In this document: positions 40,671-55,240 of the stretch, piece by piece
Layout of the letters: each line of letters starts with the position of its first letter
Position numbering within the stretch: position 1 is the first letter of the stretch
Origin: Cinclus cinclus
Lineage: Eukaryota > Chordata > Aves > Passeriformes > Cinclidae
Assembly (NCBI RefSeq): GCF_963662255.1
Contig: NW_026912178.1
Span: 1,240,001 to 1,304,000 of the forward strand
Direction: 5' to 3'
Length of the DNA stretch: 64,000 nucleotides
Position numbers and translations under genes: made by a program
Notes under the pieces: model-generated
What the model saw: only the letters and a program-made list of their open reading frames with translations
What the model was told of the DNA's origin: nothing
Databases searched by the model: none

Positions 40671-41110
40671 AAATGATTCATTGTGACATCAAGTGGCCTA
40701 AAAGGGCTTGGAATGCATTGTGACACCACAGAGGTTAAGAGAAGCAAGGAACCATTGTGACCCAAGGGAGGCTAACAATCTAATGATCCATTGTGACACC
40801 AGGGGTTGTAATAGGGCCAGGGATGAATTGTGAAAGCATGGAGCCCAAGAAAAACATGGAAACATTATGACACCATAGAGGCCAAGACTCAAATGATTCA
40901 TTGTAACACCAAGTGGCCTAAAAGGGCTTGGAATGCATTGTGACACCACAGAGGTTAAGAGAAGCAAGGAACCATTGTGACCCAAGGGAGGCTAACAATC
41001 TAATGATCCATTGTGACACCAGGGGTTGTAATAGGGCCAGGGATGAATTGTGAAAGCATGGGGACCAAGAAAATCATGGAAACATTATGACACCATAGAG
41101 GCCAAGATTC
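40671..41110 (+). repeat. BB doublet (register slip), with copy at 43,969-44,408
   Basis: Two type B monomers start at 40,671 and 40,891. The second monomer opens with the A-type ATTGTAACACCAAG and continues as B (GGGCTTGGAATG), so the crossover lies within the first 35 bp of the monomer. It is repeated at +3,298 bp. Confidence 0.84.
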
Positions 41111-41280
41111 AAATGATTCATTGTAACACCAAGTGGCCTAAAAGGGCATGGGATGCATTGTGACACCACAGAGGTTAAGAGAAGCAGGGAACCATTGTGA
41201 CCCAATGCAGGCTAACAATCTAAGAATCCCTTTTGACACCAGGGGGCGCAAAAGGACCACGGATGAACTGTGACAGCATG

Positions 41281-44200
41281 GGGACCTATAGAAGCAAGGA
41301 TCTATTATGACACCATGAAGGCCAAGAATCAAATGATTCATTGGGACATCAAGTGGCCTAAAAGGGCTTGGAATGCATTGTGACACCACAGAGGTTAAGA
41401 GAAGCAAGGAACCATTGTGACCCAAGGGAGGCTAACAATCTAATGATCCATTGTGACACCAGGGGTTGTAATAGGGCCAGGGATGAATTGTGAAAGCATG
41501 GAGCCCAAGAAAAACATGGAAACATTATGACACCATAGAGGCCAAGACTCAAATGATTCATTGTAACACCAAGTGGCCTAAAAGGGCATGGGACGCATTG
41601 TGACAACACAGGGGTTAAGAGAAGCAAGGAACCATTGTGACCCAATGTAGGCTAACAATCTAAGAATCCCTTTTGACACCAGGGGGCTCAAAAGGACCAC
41701 GGATGAACTGTGACAGCATGAGGACCTATAGAAGCAAGGATCTATTATGACACCATGAAGGCCAAGAATCAAATGATTCATTGGGACATCAAGTGGCCTA
41801 AAAGGGCTTGGAATGCATTGTGACACCACAGAGGTTAAGAGAAGCAAGGAACCATTGTGACCCAAGGGAGGCTTACAATCTAATGATCCATTGTGACACC
41901 AGGGGTTGTAATAGGGCCAGGGATGAATTGTGAAAGCATGGAGCCCAAGAAAAACATGGAAACATTATGACACCATAGAGGCCAAGACTCAAATGATTCA
42001 TTGTAACACCAAGTGGCCTAAAAGGTCATGGGACGCATTGTGACACCACAGGGGTTAAGAGAAGCAAGGAACCATTGTGACCCAATGCAGGCTAACAATC
42101 TAAGAATCCCTTTTGGCACCAGGGGCTCAAAAGGACCACGGATGAACTGTGACAGCATGGGGACCTATAGAAGCAAGGATCTATTATGACACCATGAAGG
42201 CCAAGAATCAAATGATTCATTGTGACATCAAGTGGCCTAAAAGGGCTTGGAATGCATTGTGACACCACAGAGGTTAAGAGAAGCAAGGAACCATTGTGAC
42301 CCAAGGGAGGCTAACAATCTAATGATCCATTGTGACACCAGGGGTTGTAATAGGGCCAGGGATGAATTGTGAAAGCATGGAGCCCAAGAAAAACATGGAA
42401 ACATTATGACACCATAGAGGATAAAACTCAAATGATTCATTGTAACACCAAGTGGCCTAAAAGGGCTTGGAATGCATTGTGACACCACAGAGGTTAAGAG
42501 AAGCAAGGAACCATTGTGACCCAAGGGAGGCTAACAATCTAATGATCCATTGTGACACCAGGGGTTGTAATAGGGCCAGGGATGAATTGTGAAAGCATGG
42601 GGACCAAGAAAATCATGGAAACATTATGACACCATAGAGGCCAAGATTCAAATGATTCATTGTAACACCAAGTGGCCTAAAAGGGCATGGGATGCATTGT
42701 GACACCACAGAGGTTAAGAGAAGCAGGGAACCATTGTGACCCAATGCAGGCTAACAATCTAAGAATCCCTTTTGACACCAGGGGGCGCAAAAGGACCACG
42801 GATGAACTGTGACAGCATGGGGACCTATAGAAGCAAGGATCTATTATGACACTATGAAGGCCAAGAATCAAATGATTCATTGTGACATCAAGTGGCCTAA
42901 AAGGGCATGGGTTGCATTGTGACACCACAGAGGTTAAGAGAAGCAAGGAACCATTGTGACCCAATGGAGGCTAACAATCTAAGAATCCCTTTTGACACCA
43001 GGGGGCGCAAAAGGACCACCGATGAACTGTGACAGCATGGGGACCTTTAGAAGCAAGGATTTATTATGACACCATGAAGGAAAAGAATCAAATGATTCAT
43101 TGTGACATCAAGTGGCCTAAAAGGGCTTGGAATGCATTGTGACACCACAGAGGTTAAGAGAAGCAAGGAACCATTGTGACCCAAGGGAGGCTAACAATCT
43201 AATGATCCATTGTGACACCAGGGGTTGTAATAGGGCCAGGGATGAATTGTGAAAGCATGGGGACCAAGAAAAACATGGAAACATTATGACACCATAGAGG
43301 CCAAGACTCAAATGATTCATTGTAAAACCAAGTGGCCTAAAAGGGCATGGGATGCATTGTGACACCATAGGGGTTAAGAGAAGCAATGAACCATTGTGAC
43401 CCAATGCAGGCTAACAATCTAAGAATCCCTTTTGACACCAGGGGGCGCAAAAGGACCACGGATGAACTGTGACAGCATGGGGACCTATAGAAGCAAGGAT
43501 CTATTATGACACCATGAAGGCCAAGAATCAAATGATTCATTGTGACATCAAGTGGCCTAAAAGGGCTTGGAATGCATTGTGACACCACAGAGGTTAAGAG
43601 AAGCAAGGAACCATTGTGACCCAAGGGAGGCTAACAATCTAATGATCCATTGTGACACCAGGGGTTGTAATAGGGCCAGGGATGAATTGTGAAAGCATGG
43701 GGCCCAAGAAAAACATGGAAACATTATGACACCATAGAGGCCAAGACTCAAATGATTCATTGTAACACCAAGTGGCCTAAAAGGTCATGGGACGCATTGT
43801 GACACCACAGGGGTTAAGAGAAGCAAGGAACCATTGTGACCCAATGCAGGCTAACAATCTAAGAATCCCTTTTGACACCAGGGGCTCAAAAGGACCACGG
43901 ATGAACTGTGACAGCATGGGGACCTATAGAAGCAAGGATCTATTATGACACCATGAAGGCCAAGAATCAAATGATTCATTGTGACATCAAGTGGCCTAAA
44001 AGGGCTTGGAATGCATTGTGACACCACAGAGGTTAAGAGAAGCAAGGAACCATTGTGACCCAAGGGAGGCTAACAATCTAATGATCCATTGTGACACCAG
44101 GGGTTGTAATAGGGCCAGGGATGAATTGTGAAAGCATGGAGCCCAAGAAAAACATGGAAACATTATGACACCATAGAGGCCAAGACTCAAATGATTCATT

Positions 44201-44578
44201 GTAACACCAAGTGGCCTAAAAGGGCTTGGAATGCATTGTGACACCACAGAGGTTAAGAGAAGCAAGGAACCATTGTGACCCAAGGGAGGCTAACAATCTA
44301 ATGATCCATTGTGACACCAGGGGTTGTAATAGGGCCAGGGATGAATTGTGAAAGCATGGGGACCAAGAAAATCATGGAAACATTATGACACCATAGAGGC
44401 CAAGATTCAAATGATTCATTGTAACACCAAGTGGCCTAAAAGGGCATGGGATGCATTGTGACACCACAGAGGTTAAGAGAAGCAGGGAACCATTGTGACC
44501 CAATGCAGGCTAACAATCTAAGAATCCCTTTTGACACCAGGGGGCGCAAAAGGACCACGGATGAACTGTGACAGCATG
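41281..44578 (+). repeat. Block H6, copy 2 (3,298 bp, 15 monomers)
   Basis: This is a tandem copy of 37,983-41,280. I found no difference between copies in the lines I compared across the block, so this is one of the youngest rearrangements in the window. Identity ends just after 44,590, where AGCAAAGATC and GACACTATG differ from the copy-1 continuation. Confidence 0.9.
42650..43309 (+). repeat. Shortened AAB cassette (660 bp), copy 2
   Basis: This is the copy of the shortened cassette 3,298 bp downstream, inside the second half of the H6 duplication. The deletion therefore predates that duplication. Confidence 0.83.
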
Positions 44579-45728
44579 GGGACCTATAGAAGCAAAGATC
44601 TATTATGACACTATGAAGGCCAAGAATCAAATGATTCATTCTGACATCAAGTGGCCTAAAAGGGCATGGGATGCATTGTGACACCACAGAGGTTAAGAGA
44701 AGCAAGGAACCATTGTGACCCAATGCAGGCTAACAATCTAAGAATCCCTTTTGACACCAGGGGGCGCAAAAGGACCACGGATGAACTGTGACAGCATGGG
44801 GACCTATAGAAGCAAGGATCTATTATGACACCATGAAGGCCAAGAATCAAATGATTCATTGTGACATCAAGTGGCCTAAAACGGCTTGGAATGCATTGTG
44901 ACACCACAGAGGTTAAGAGAAGCAAGGAACCATTGTGACCCAAGGGAGGCTAACAATCTAATGATCCATTGTGACACCAGGGGTTGTAATAGGGCCAGGG
45001 ATGAATTGTGAAAGCATGGAGCCCAAGAAAAACATGGAAACATTATGACACCATAGAGGCCAAGACTCAAATGATTCATTGTAACACCAAGTGGCCTTAA
45101 AGGGCATGGGATGCATTGTGACACCACAGAGGTTAAGAGAAGCAGGGAACCATTGTGACCCAATGCAGGCTAACAATCTAAGAATCCCTTTTGACACCAG
45201 GGGGCGCAAAAGGACCACGGATGAACTGTGACAGCATGGGGACCTATAGAAGCAAGGATCTATTATGACACCATGAAGGCCAAGAATCAAATGATTCATT
45301 GTGACATCAAGTGGCCTAAAAGGGCATGGGTTGCATTGTGACACCACAGAGGTTAAGAGAAGCAAGGAACCATTGTGACCCAATGCAGGCTAACAATCTA
45401 AGAGTCCCTTTTGACACCAGGGGGCGCAAAAGGACCACGGATGAACTGTGACAGCATGGGGACCTATAGAAGCAAGGATCTATTATGACACCATGAAGGC
45501 CAAGAATCAAATGATTCATTGTGACATCAAGTGGCCTAAAAGGGCTTGGAATGCATTGTGACACCACAGAGGTTAAGAGAAGCAAGGAACCATTGTGACC
45601 CAATGCAGGCTAACAATCTAATGATCCATTGTGACACCAGGGGTTGTAATAGGGCCAGGGATGAATTGTGAAAGCATGGAGCCCAAGAAAAACATGGAAA
45701 CATTATGACACCATAGAGGCCAAGACTC
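44409..45728 (+). repeat. AABAAB cassette, copy 8, altered 3' end (1,320 bp)
   Basis: The first five monomers carry GACACTATGAAGG, GGCCTTAAAGG and GCATGGGTTGC as expected. After the GCATGGGTTGC tag the sequence switches to a different A back half (AAGAGTCCCTTTTG at about 45,400, with no CTTTAG or GGAAAAG), and the sixth monomer is B with CCCAATGCAGGC. This marks a crossover inside the fifth monomer near 45,335-45,400. The AAACGGCTTGG change is shared with copy 1. Confidence 0.82.
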
Positions 45729-48700
45729 AAATGATTCATTGTAACACCAAGTGGCCTAAAAGGGCATGGGACGCATTGTGACACCACAGGGGTTAAGAGA
45801 AGCAAGGAACCATTGTGACCCAATGTAGGCTAACAATCTAAGAATCCCTTTTGACACCAGGGGGCTCAAAAGGACCACGGATGTACTGTGACGGCATGGG
45901 GACCTATAGAAGCAAGGATCTATTATGACACCATGAAGGCCAAGAATCAAATTATTCATTCTGACATCAAGTGGCCTAAAAGGGCTTGGAATGCATTGTG
46001 ACACCACAGAGGTTAAGAGAAGCAGGGAACCATTGTGGCCCAAGGGAGGCTAACAATCTAATGTTCCCCTGTGTCACCAGGGGTTGTAATAGGGCCAGGG
46101 ATGAATTGTGAAAGCATGGGGCACAATAAATCATGGAAATATTATGACACCATAGAGGCCAAGACTCAAATGATTCATTGTAACACCAAGTGGCCTAAAA
46201 GGGCATGGGATGCATTGTGACACCACAGAGGTTAAGAGAAGCAAGGAACCATTGTGACCCAATGTAGGCTAACTATCCAAGATTCCCTTTTGACACCAGG
46301 GGGTGCAAAAGGACCACGGATGAACTGTGACAGCATGGGGACCTATAGAAGCAAGGATCTATTATGACACCATGAAGGCCAAGAATCAAATGATTCATTG
46401 GGACATCAAGTGGCCTAAAAGGGCTTGGAATGCATTGTGACACCACAGAGGTTAAGAGAAGCAAGCAACCATTGTGACCCAAGGGAGGCTAACAATCTAA
46501 TGATCCATTGTGACACCAGGGGTTGTAATAGGGCCAGGGATGAATTGTGAAAGCATGGAGCCCAAGAAAAACATGGAAACATTATGACACCATAGAGGCC
46601 AAGACTCAAATGATTCATTGTAACACCAAGTGGCCTAAAAGGTCATGGGACGCATTGTGACACCACAGGGGTTAAGAGAAGCAAGGAACCATTGTGACCC
46701 AATGCAGGCTAACAATCTAAGAATCCCTTTTGACACCAGGGGGCTCAAAAGGACCACGGATGAACTGTGACAGCATGGGGACCTATAGAAGCAAGGATCT
46801 ATTATGACACCATGAAGGCCAAGAATCAAATTATTCATTGTGACATCAAGTGGCCTAAAAGGGCTTGGAATGCATTGTGACACCACAGAGGTTAAGAGAA
46901 GCAAGGAACCATTGTGACCCAAGGGAGGCTAACAATCTAATGATCCATTGTGACACCAGGGGTTGTAATAGGGCCAGGGATGAATTGTGAAAGCATGGAG
47001 CCCAAGAAAAACATGGAAACATTATGACACCATAGAGGCCAAGACTCAAATGATTCATTGTAACACCAAGTGGCCTAAAAGGGCATGGGACGCATTGTGA
47101 CACCACAGGGGTTAAGAGAAGCAAGGAACCATTGTGACCCAATGTAGGCTAACAATCTAAGAATCCCTTTTGACACCAGGGGGCTCAAAAGGACCACGGA
47201 TGAACTGTGACAGCATGAGGACCTATAGAAGCAAGGATCTATTATGACACCATGAAGGCCAAGAATCAAATGATTCATTGTGACATCAAGTGGCCTAAAA
47301 GGGCTTGGAATGCATTGTGACACCACAGAGGTTAAGAGAAGCAAGGAACCATTGTGACCCAAGGGAGGCTAACAATCTAATGATCCATTGTGACACCAGG
47401 GGTTGTAATAGGGCCAGGGATGAATTGTGAAAGCATGGGGACCAAGAAAAACATGGAAACATTACGACACCATAGAGGCCAAGACTCAAATCATTCATTG
47501 TAACACCAAGTGGACTAAAAGGGCATGGGATGCATTGTGACACCACAGAGGTTAAGAGAAGCAAGGAACCATTGTGACCCAATGCAGGCTAACTATCTAA
47601 GATTCCCTTTTGACACCAGGGGACGCAAAAGGACCACAGATGAACTGTGACCGCATGGGGACCTATAGAAGCAAGGATCTATTATGACACCATGAAGGCC
47701 AAGAATCAAATGATTCATTGTGACATCAAGTGGCCTAAAAGGGCTTGGAATGCATTGTGACACCACAGAGGTTAAGAGAAGCAAGGAACCATTGTGACCC
47801 AAGGGAGGCTTACAATCTAATGATCCATTGTGACACCAGGGGTTGTAATAGGGCCAGGGATGAATTGTGAAAGCATGGAGCCCAAAAAAACATGGAAACA
47901 TTTTGACACCATAGAGGCCAAGACTCAAATGATTCATTGTAACACCAAGTGGCCTAAAAGGGCATGGGATGCATTGTGGCACCACAGAGGTTAAGAGAAG
48001 CAAGGAACCATTGTGACCCAATGCAGGCTAACTATCCAAGATTCCCTTTTGACACCAGGGGGCTCAAAAGGACCACGGATGAACTGTGACAGCATGGGGA
48101 CCTATAGAAGCAAGGATTTATTATGACACCATGAAGGCCAAGAATCAAATGATTCATTGTGACATCAAGTGGCCTAAAAGGGCTTGGAATGCATTGTGAC
48201 ACCACAGAGGTTAAGAGAAGCAGGGAACCATTGTGCCCCAAGGGAGGCTAACAATCTAATGATCCACTGTGACACCAGGGGTTGTTATAGGGCCAGGGAT
48301 GAATTGTGAAAGCATGGGGCACAATAAATCATGGAAATATTATGACACCATAGAGGCCAAGACTCAAATGATTCATTGTTACACCAAGTGGCCTAAAAGG
48401 GCATGGGATGCATTGTGACACCACAGAGGTTAAGAGAAGCAGGGAACCATTGTGACCCAATGCAGGCTAACAATCTAAGAATCCCTTTTGACACCAGGGG
48501 GCGCAAAAGGACCACGGATGAACTGTGACAGCATGGGGACCTATAGAAGCAAGGATCTATTATGACACCATGAAGGCCAAGAATCAAATGATTCATTGGG
48601 ACATCAAGTGGCCTAAAAGGGCTTGGAATGCATTGTGACACCACAGAGGTTAAGAGAAGCAAGCAACCATTGTGACCCAAGGGAGGCTAACAATCTAATG

Positions 48701-51700
48701 ATCCATTGTGACACCAGGGGTTGTAATAGGGCCAGGGATGAATTGTGAAAGCATGGAGCCCAAGAAAAACATGGAAACATTATGACACCATAGAGGCCAA
48801 GACTCAAATGATTCATTGTAACACCAAGTGGCCTAAAAGGTCATGGGACGCATTGTGACACCACAGGGGTTAAGAGAAGCAAGGAACCATTGTGACCCAA
48901 TGCAGGCTAACAATCTAAGAATGCCTTTTGACACCAGGGGGCTCAAAAGGACCACGGATGAACTGTGACAGCATGGGGACCTATAGAAGCAAGGATCTAT
49001 TATGACACCATGAAGGCCAAGAATCAAATGATTCATTGTGACATCAAGTGGCCTAAAAGGGCTTGGAATGCATTGTGACACCACAGAGGTTAAGAGAAGC
49101 AAGGAACCATTGTGACCCAAGGGAGGCTAACAACCTAATGATCCATTGTGACACCAGGGGTTGTAATAGGGCCAGGGATGAATTGTGAAAGCATGGAGCC
49201 CAAGAAAAACATGGAAACATTATGACACCATAGAGGCCAAGACTCAAATGATTCATTGTAACACCAAGTGGCCTAAAAGGGCATGGGATGCATTGTGACA
49301 CCACAGAGGTTAAGAGAAGCAGGGAACCATTATGACCCAATGCAGGCTAACAATCTAAGAGTCCCTTTTGACACCAGGGGGCGCAAAAGGACCACGGATG
49401 AACTGTGACAGCATGGGGACCTATAGAAGCAAGGATCTATTATGACACCATGAAGGCCAAGAATCAAATGATTCATTGTGACATCAAGTGGCCTAAAAGG
49501 GCTTGGAATGCATTGTGACACCACAGAGGTTAAGAGAAGCAAGGAACCATTATGACCCAATGCAGGCTAACAATCTAATGATCCATTGTGACACCAGGGG
49601 TTGTAATAGGGCCAGGGATGAATTGTGAAAGCATGGAGCCCAAGAAAAACATGGAAACATTATGACACCATAGAGGCCAAGACTCAAATGATTCATTGTA
49701 ACACCAAGTGGCCTAAAAGGGCATGGGATGCATTGTGACACCACAGGGGTTAAGAGAAGCAAGGAACCATTGTGACCCAATGTAGGCTAACAATCTAAGA
49801 ATCCCTTTTGACACCAGGGGGCTCAAAAGGACCACGGATGTACTGTGACGGCATGGGGACCTATAGAAGCAAGGATCTATTATGACACCATGAAGGCCAA
49901 GAATCAAATGATTCATTCTGACATCAAGTGGCCTAAAAGGGCTTGGAATGCATTGTGACACCACAGAGGTTAAGAGAAGCAGGGAACCATTGTGGCCCAA
50001 GGTAGGCTAACAATCTAATGATCCCCTGTGACACCAGGGGTTGTAATAGGGCCAGGGATGAATTGTGAATGCATGGGGCACAATAAATCATGGAAATATT
50101 ATGACACCATAGAGGCCAAGACTCAAATGATTCATTGTAACACCAAGTGGCCTAAAAGGGCATGGGATGCATTGTGACACCACAGGGGTTAAGAGAAGCA
50201 AGGAACCATTGTGACCCAATGCAGGCTAACTATCCAAGATTCCCTTTTGACACCAGGGGGTGCAAAAGGACCACGGATGAACTGTGACAGCATGGGGACC
50301 TATAGAAGCAAGGATTTATTATGACACCATGAAGGCCAAGAATCAAATGATTCATTGTGACATCAAGTGGCCTAAAAGGGCTTGGAATGCATTGTGACAC
50401 CACAGAGGTTAAGAGAAGCAGGGAACCATTGTGACCCAAGGGAGGCTAACCATCTAATGATCCCCTGTGACACCAGGGGTTGTTATAGGGCCAGGGATGA
50501 ATTGTGAAAGCATGGGGCACAATAAATCATGGAAATATTATGACACCATGAAGGCCAAGAATCAAATGATTCATTGTGACATCAAGTGGCCTAAAAGGGC
50601 ATGGGATGCATTGTGACACCACAGAGGTTAAGAGAAGCAGGGAACCATTGTGACCCAATGCAGGCTAACAATCTAAGAATCCCTTTTGACACCAGGGGGC
50701 GCAAAAGGACCACGGATGAACTGTGACAGCATGGGGACCTATAGAAGCAAGGATCTATTATGACACCATGAAGGCCAAGAATCAAATGATTCATTGGGAC
50801 ATCAAGTGGCCTAAAAGGGCTTGGAATGCATTGTGACACCACAGAGGTTAAGAGAAGCAAGCAACCATTGTGACCCAAGGGAGGCTAACAATCTAATGAT
50901 CCATTGTGACACCAGGGGTTGTAATAGGGCCAGGGATGAATTGTGAAAGCATGGAGCCCAAGAAAAACATGGAAACATTATGACACCATAGAGGCCAAGA
51001 CTCAAATGATTCATTGTAACACCAAGTGGCCTAAAAGGTCATGGGACGCATTGTGACACCACAGGGGTTAAGAGAAGCAAGGAACCATTGTGACCCAATG
51101 CAGGCTAACAATCTAAGAATCCCTTTTGACACCAGGGGGCTCAAAAGGACCACGGATGAACTGTGACAGCATGGGGACCTATAGAAGCAAGGATCTATTA
51201 TGACACCATGAAGGCCAAGAATCAAATGATTCATTGTGACATCAAGTGGCCTAAAAGGGCTTGGAATGCATTGTGACACCACAGAGGTTAAGAGAAGCAA
51301 GGAACCATTGTGACCCAAGGGAGGCTAACAATCTAATGATCCATTGTGACACCAGGGGTTGTAATAGGGCCAGGGATGAATTGTGAAAGCATGGAGCCCA
51401 AGAAAAACATGGAAACATTATGACACCATAGAGGCCAAGACTCAAATGATTCATTGTAACACCAAGTGGCCTAAAAGGGCATGGGACGCATTGTGACACC
51501 ATAGGGGTTAAGAGAAGCAAGGAACCATTGTGACCCAATGCAGGCTAACTATCTAAGATTCCCTTTTGACACCAGGGGGTGCAAAAGGACCACGGATGAA
51601 CTGTGACAGCATGGGGACCTATAGAAGCAAGGATCTATTATGACACCATGAAGGCCAAGAATCAAATGATTCATTGTGACATCAAGTGGCCTAAAAGGGC

Positions 51701-52981
51701 TTGGAATGCATTGTGACACCACAGAGGTTAAGAGAAGCAGGGAACCATTGTGACTCAAGGGAGGCTAACAATCTAACGATCCCCTGTGACACCAGGGGTT
51801 GTAATAGGGGCAGGGATGAATTGTGAAAGCATGGGGCACAATTAATCATGGAAATATTATGACAACATAGAGGCCAAGACTCAAATGATTCATTGTAACA
51901 CCAAGTGGCCTAAAAGGGCATGGGATGCATTGTGACACCACAGAGGTTAAGAGAAGCAAGGAACCATTGTGACCCAATGCAGGCTAACTATCCAAGATTC
52001 CCTTTTGACACCAGGGGGCTCAAAAGGACCACGGATGAACTGTGACAGCATGGGGACCTATAGAAGCAAGGATTTATTATGACACCATGAAGGCCAAGAA
52101 TCAAATGATTCATTGTGACATCAAGTGGCCTAAAAGGGCTTGGAATGCATTGTGACACCACAGAGGTTAAGAGAAGCAAGGAACCATTGTGACCCAAGGG
52201 AGGCTAACCATCTAATGATCCCCTGTGACACCAGGGGTTGTTATAGGGCCAGGGATGAATTGTGAAAGCATGGGGCACAATAAATCATGGAAATATTATG
52301 ACACCATAGAGGCCAAGACTCAAATGATTCATTGTTACACCAAGTGGCCTAAAAGGGCATGGGATGCATTGTGACACCACAGAGGTTAAGAGAAGCAGGG
52401 AACCATTGTGACCCAATGCAGGCTAACAATCTAAGAATCCCTTTTGACACCAGGGGGCGCAAAAGGACCACGGATGAACTGTGACAGCATGGGGACCTAT
52501 AGAAGCAAGGATCTATTATGACACCATGAAGGCCAAGAATCAAATGATTCATTGGGACATCAAGTGGCCTAAAAGGGCTTGGAATGCATTGTGACACCAC
52601 AGAGGTTAAGAGAAGCAAGCAACCATTGTGACCCAAGGGAGGCTAACAATCTAATGATCCATTGTGACACCAGGGGTTGTAATAGGGCCAGGGATGAATT
52701 GTGAAAGCATGGAGCCCAAGAAAAACATGGAAACATTATGACACCATAGAGGCCAAGACTCAAATGATTCATTGTTACACCAAGTGGCCTAAAAGGTCAT
52801 GGGACGCATTGTGACACCACAGGGGTTAAGAGAAGCAAGGAACCATTGTGACCCAATGCAGGCTAACAATCTAAGAATCCCTTTTGACACCAGGGGGCTC
52901 AAAAGGACCACGGATGAACTGTGACAGCATGGGGACCTATAGAAGCAAGGATCTATTATGACACCATGAAGGCCAAGAATC

Positions 52982-55240
52982 AAATGATTCATTGTGACAT
53001 CAAGTGGCCTAAAAGGGCTTGGAATGCATTGTGACACCACAGAGGTTAAGAGAAGCAAGGAACCATTGTGACCCAAGGGAGGCTAACAATCTAATGATCC
53101 ATTGTGACACCAGGGGTTGTAATAGGGCCAGGGATGAATTGTGAAAGCATGGAGCCCAAGAAAAACATGGAAACATTATGACACCATAGAGGCCAAGACT
53201 CAAATGATTCATTGTAACACCAAGTGGCCTAAAAGGGCATGGGACGCATTGTGACACCATAGGGGTTAAGAGAAGCAAGGAACCATTGTGACCCAATGCA
53301 GGCTAACAATCTAAGAATCCCTTTTGACACCAGGGGGCGCAAAAGGACCACGGATGTACTGTGACAGCATGGGGACCTATAGAAGCAAGGATCTATTATG
53401 ACACCATGAAGGCCAAGAATCAAATGATTCATTGTGACATCAAGTGGCCTAAAAGGGCTTGGAATGCATTGTGACACCACAGAGGTTAAGAGAAGCAAGG
53501 AACCATTGTGACCCAAGGGAGGCTTACAATCTAATGATCCATTGTGACACCAGGGGTTGTAATAGGGCCAGGGATGAATTGTGAAAGCATGGAGCCCAAA
53601 AAAACATGGAAACATTTTGACACCATAGAGGCCAAGACTCAAATGATTCATTGTAACACCAAGTGGCCTAAAAGGGCATGGGATGCATTGTGACACCATA
53701 GGGGTTAAGAGAAGCAAGGAACCATTGTGACCCAATGCAGGCTAACTATCCAAGATTCCCTTTTGACAACAGGGGGCGCAAAAGGACCACGGATGAACTG
53801 TGACAGCATGGGGACCTATAGAAGCAAGGATTTATTATGACACCATGAAGGCCAAGAATCAAATGATTCATTGTGACATCAAGTGGCCTAAAAGGGCTTG
53901 GAATGCATTGTGACACCACAGAGGTTAAGAGAAGCAGGGAACCATTGTGACCCAAGGGAGGCTAACAATCTAATGATCCCCTGTGACACCAGGGGTTGTT
54001 ATAGGGCCAGGGATGAATTGTGAAAGCATGGGGCACAATAAATCATGGAAATATTATGACACCATAGAGGCCAAGACTCAAATGATTCATTGTTACACCA
54101 AGTGGCCTAAAAGGGCATGGGATGCATTGTGACACCACAGAGGTTAAGAGAAGCAGGGAACCATTGTGACCCAATGCAGGCTAACAATCTAAGAATCCCT
54201 TTTGACACCAGGGGGCGCAAAAGGACCACGGATGAACTGTGACAGCATGGGGACCTATAGAAGCAAGGATCTATTATGACACCATGAAGGCCAAGAATCA
54301 AATGATTCATTGTGACATCAAGTGGCCTAAAAGGGCTTGGAATGCATTGTGACACCACAGAGGTTAAGAGAAGCAAGCAACCATTGTGACCCAAGGGAGG
54401 CTAACAATCTAATGATCCATTGTGACACCAGGGGTTGTAATAGGGCCAGGGATGAATTGTGAAAGCATGGAGCCCAAGTAAAACATGGAAACATTATGAC
54501 ACCATAGAGGCCAAGACTCAAATGATTCATTGTAACACCAAGTGGCCTAAAAGGTCATGGGACGCATTGTGACACCACAGGGGTTAAGAGAAGCAAGGAA
54601 CCATTGTGACCCAATGCAGGCTAACAATCTAAGAATCCCTTTTGACACCAGGGGGCTCAAAAGGACCACGGATGAACTGTGACAGCATGGGGACCTATAG
54701 AAGCAAGGATCTATTATGACACCATGAAGGCCAAGAATCAAATGATTCATTGTGACATCAAGTGGCCTAAAAGGGCTTGGAATGCATTGTGACACCACAG
54801 AGGTTAAGAGAAGCAAGGAACCATTGTCACCCAAGGGAGGCTAACAATCTAATGATCCATTGTGACACCAGGGGTTGTAATAGGGCCAGGGATGAATTGT
54901 GAAAGCATGGAGCCCAAGAAAAACATGGAAACATTATGACACCATAGAGGCCAAGACTCAAATGATTCATTGTTACACCAAGTGGCCTAAAAGGGCATGG
55001 GATGCATTGTGACACCACAGAGGTTAAGAGAAGCAGGGAACCATTGTGACCCAATGCAGGCTAACAATCTAAGAATCCCTTTTGACACCAGGGGGCGCAA
55101 AAGGACCACAGATGAACTGTGACAGCATGGGGACCTATAGAAGCAAGGATCTATTATGACACCATGAAGGCCAAGAATCAAATGATTCATTGGGACATCA
55201 AGTGGCCTAAAAGGTCTTGGAATGCATTGTGACACCACAT
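52982..55240 (+). repeat. Block H7, copy 1 (~2.3 kb)
   Basis: This block matches 59,137-61,395 at +6,155 bp (28 monomers). Shared rare tags are GGATGTACTGTGACAGC (53,353), CCCAAAAAAACATGG (53,597), CATTGTCACCC (54,824) and CCACATAGGTTAAG (55,236). Some positions differ, for example CATTTTGAC against CATTATGAC, so it is older than H6. Confidence 0.84.

Larger units (their letters stand above)
37983..41280 (+). repeat. Block H6, copy 1 (3,298 bp, 15 monomers)
   Basis: Fifteen monomers in the order A B A B A B B A A B A B A B B are repeated directly downstream. Rare tags shared at +3,298 are TTTTGGCACC (38,815), GAGGATAAAACTC (39,119), TGTAAAACCAAG (40,024) and GAAGCAATGAACC (40,083). The odd monomer count is possible because the block includes two BB doublets and one AA doublet. 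The left edge is set by ATGGCGACC at 37,982, where copy 2 has ATGGGGACC. Confidence 0.9.

Noticed and set aside
53229..53735. Longer minus-strand frames of 142-168 codons (also at 47,593-48,021 and 59,384-59,890)
   Set aside because: Each is created by the one-base deletion giving CCCAAAAAAACATGG, which joins two shadow frames. No independent coding evidence exists.
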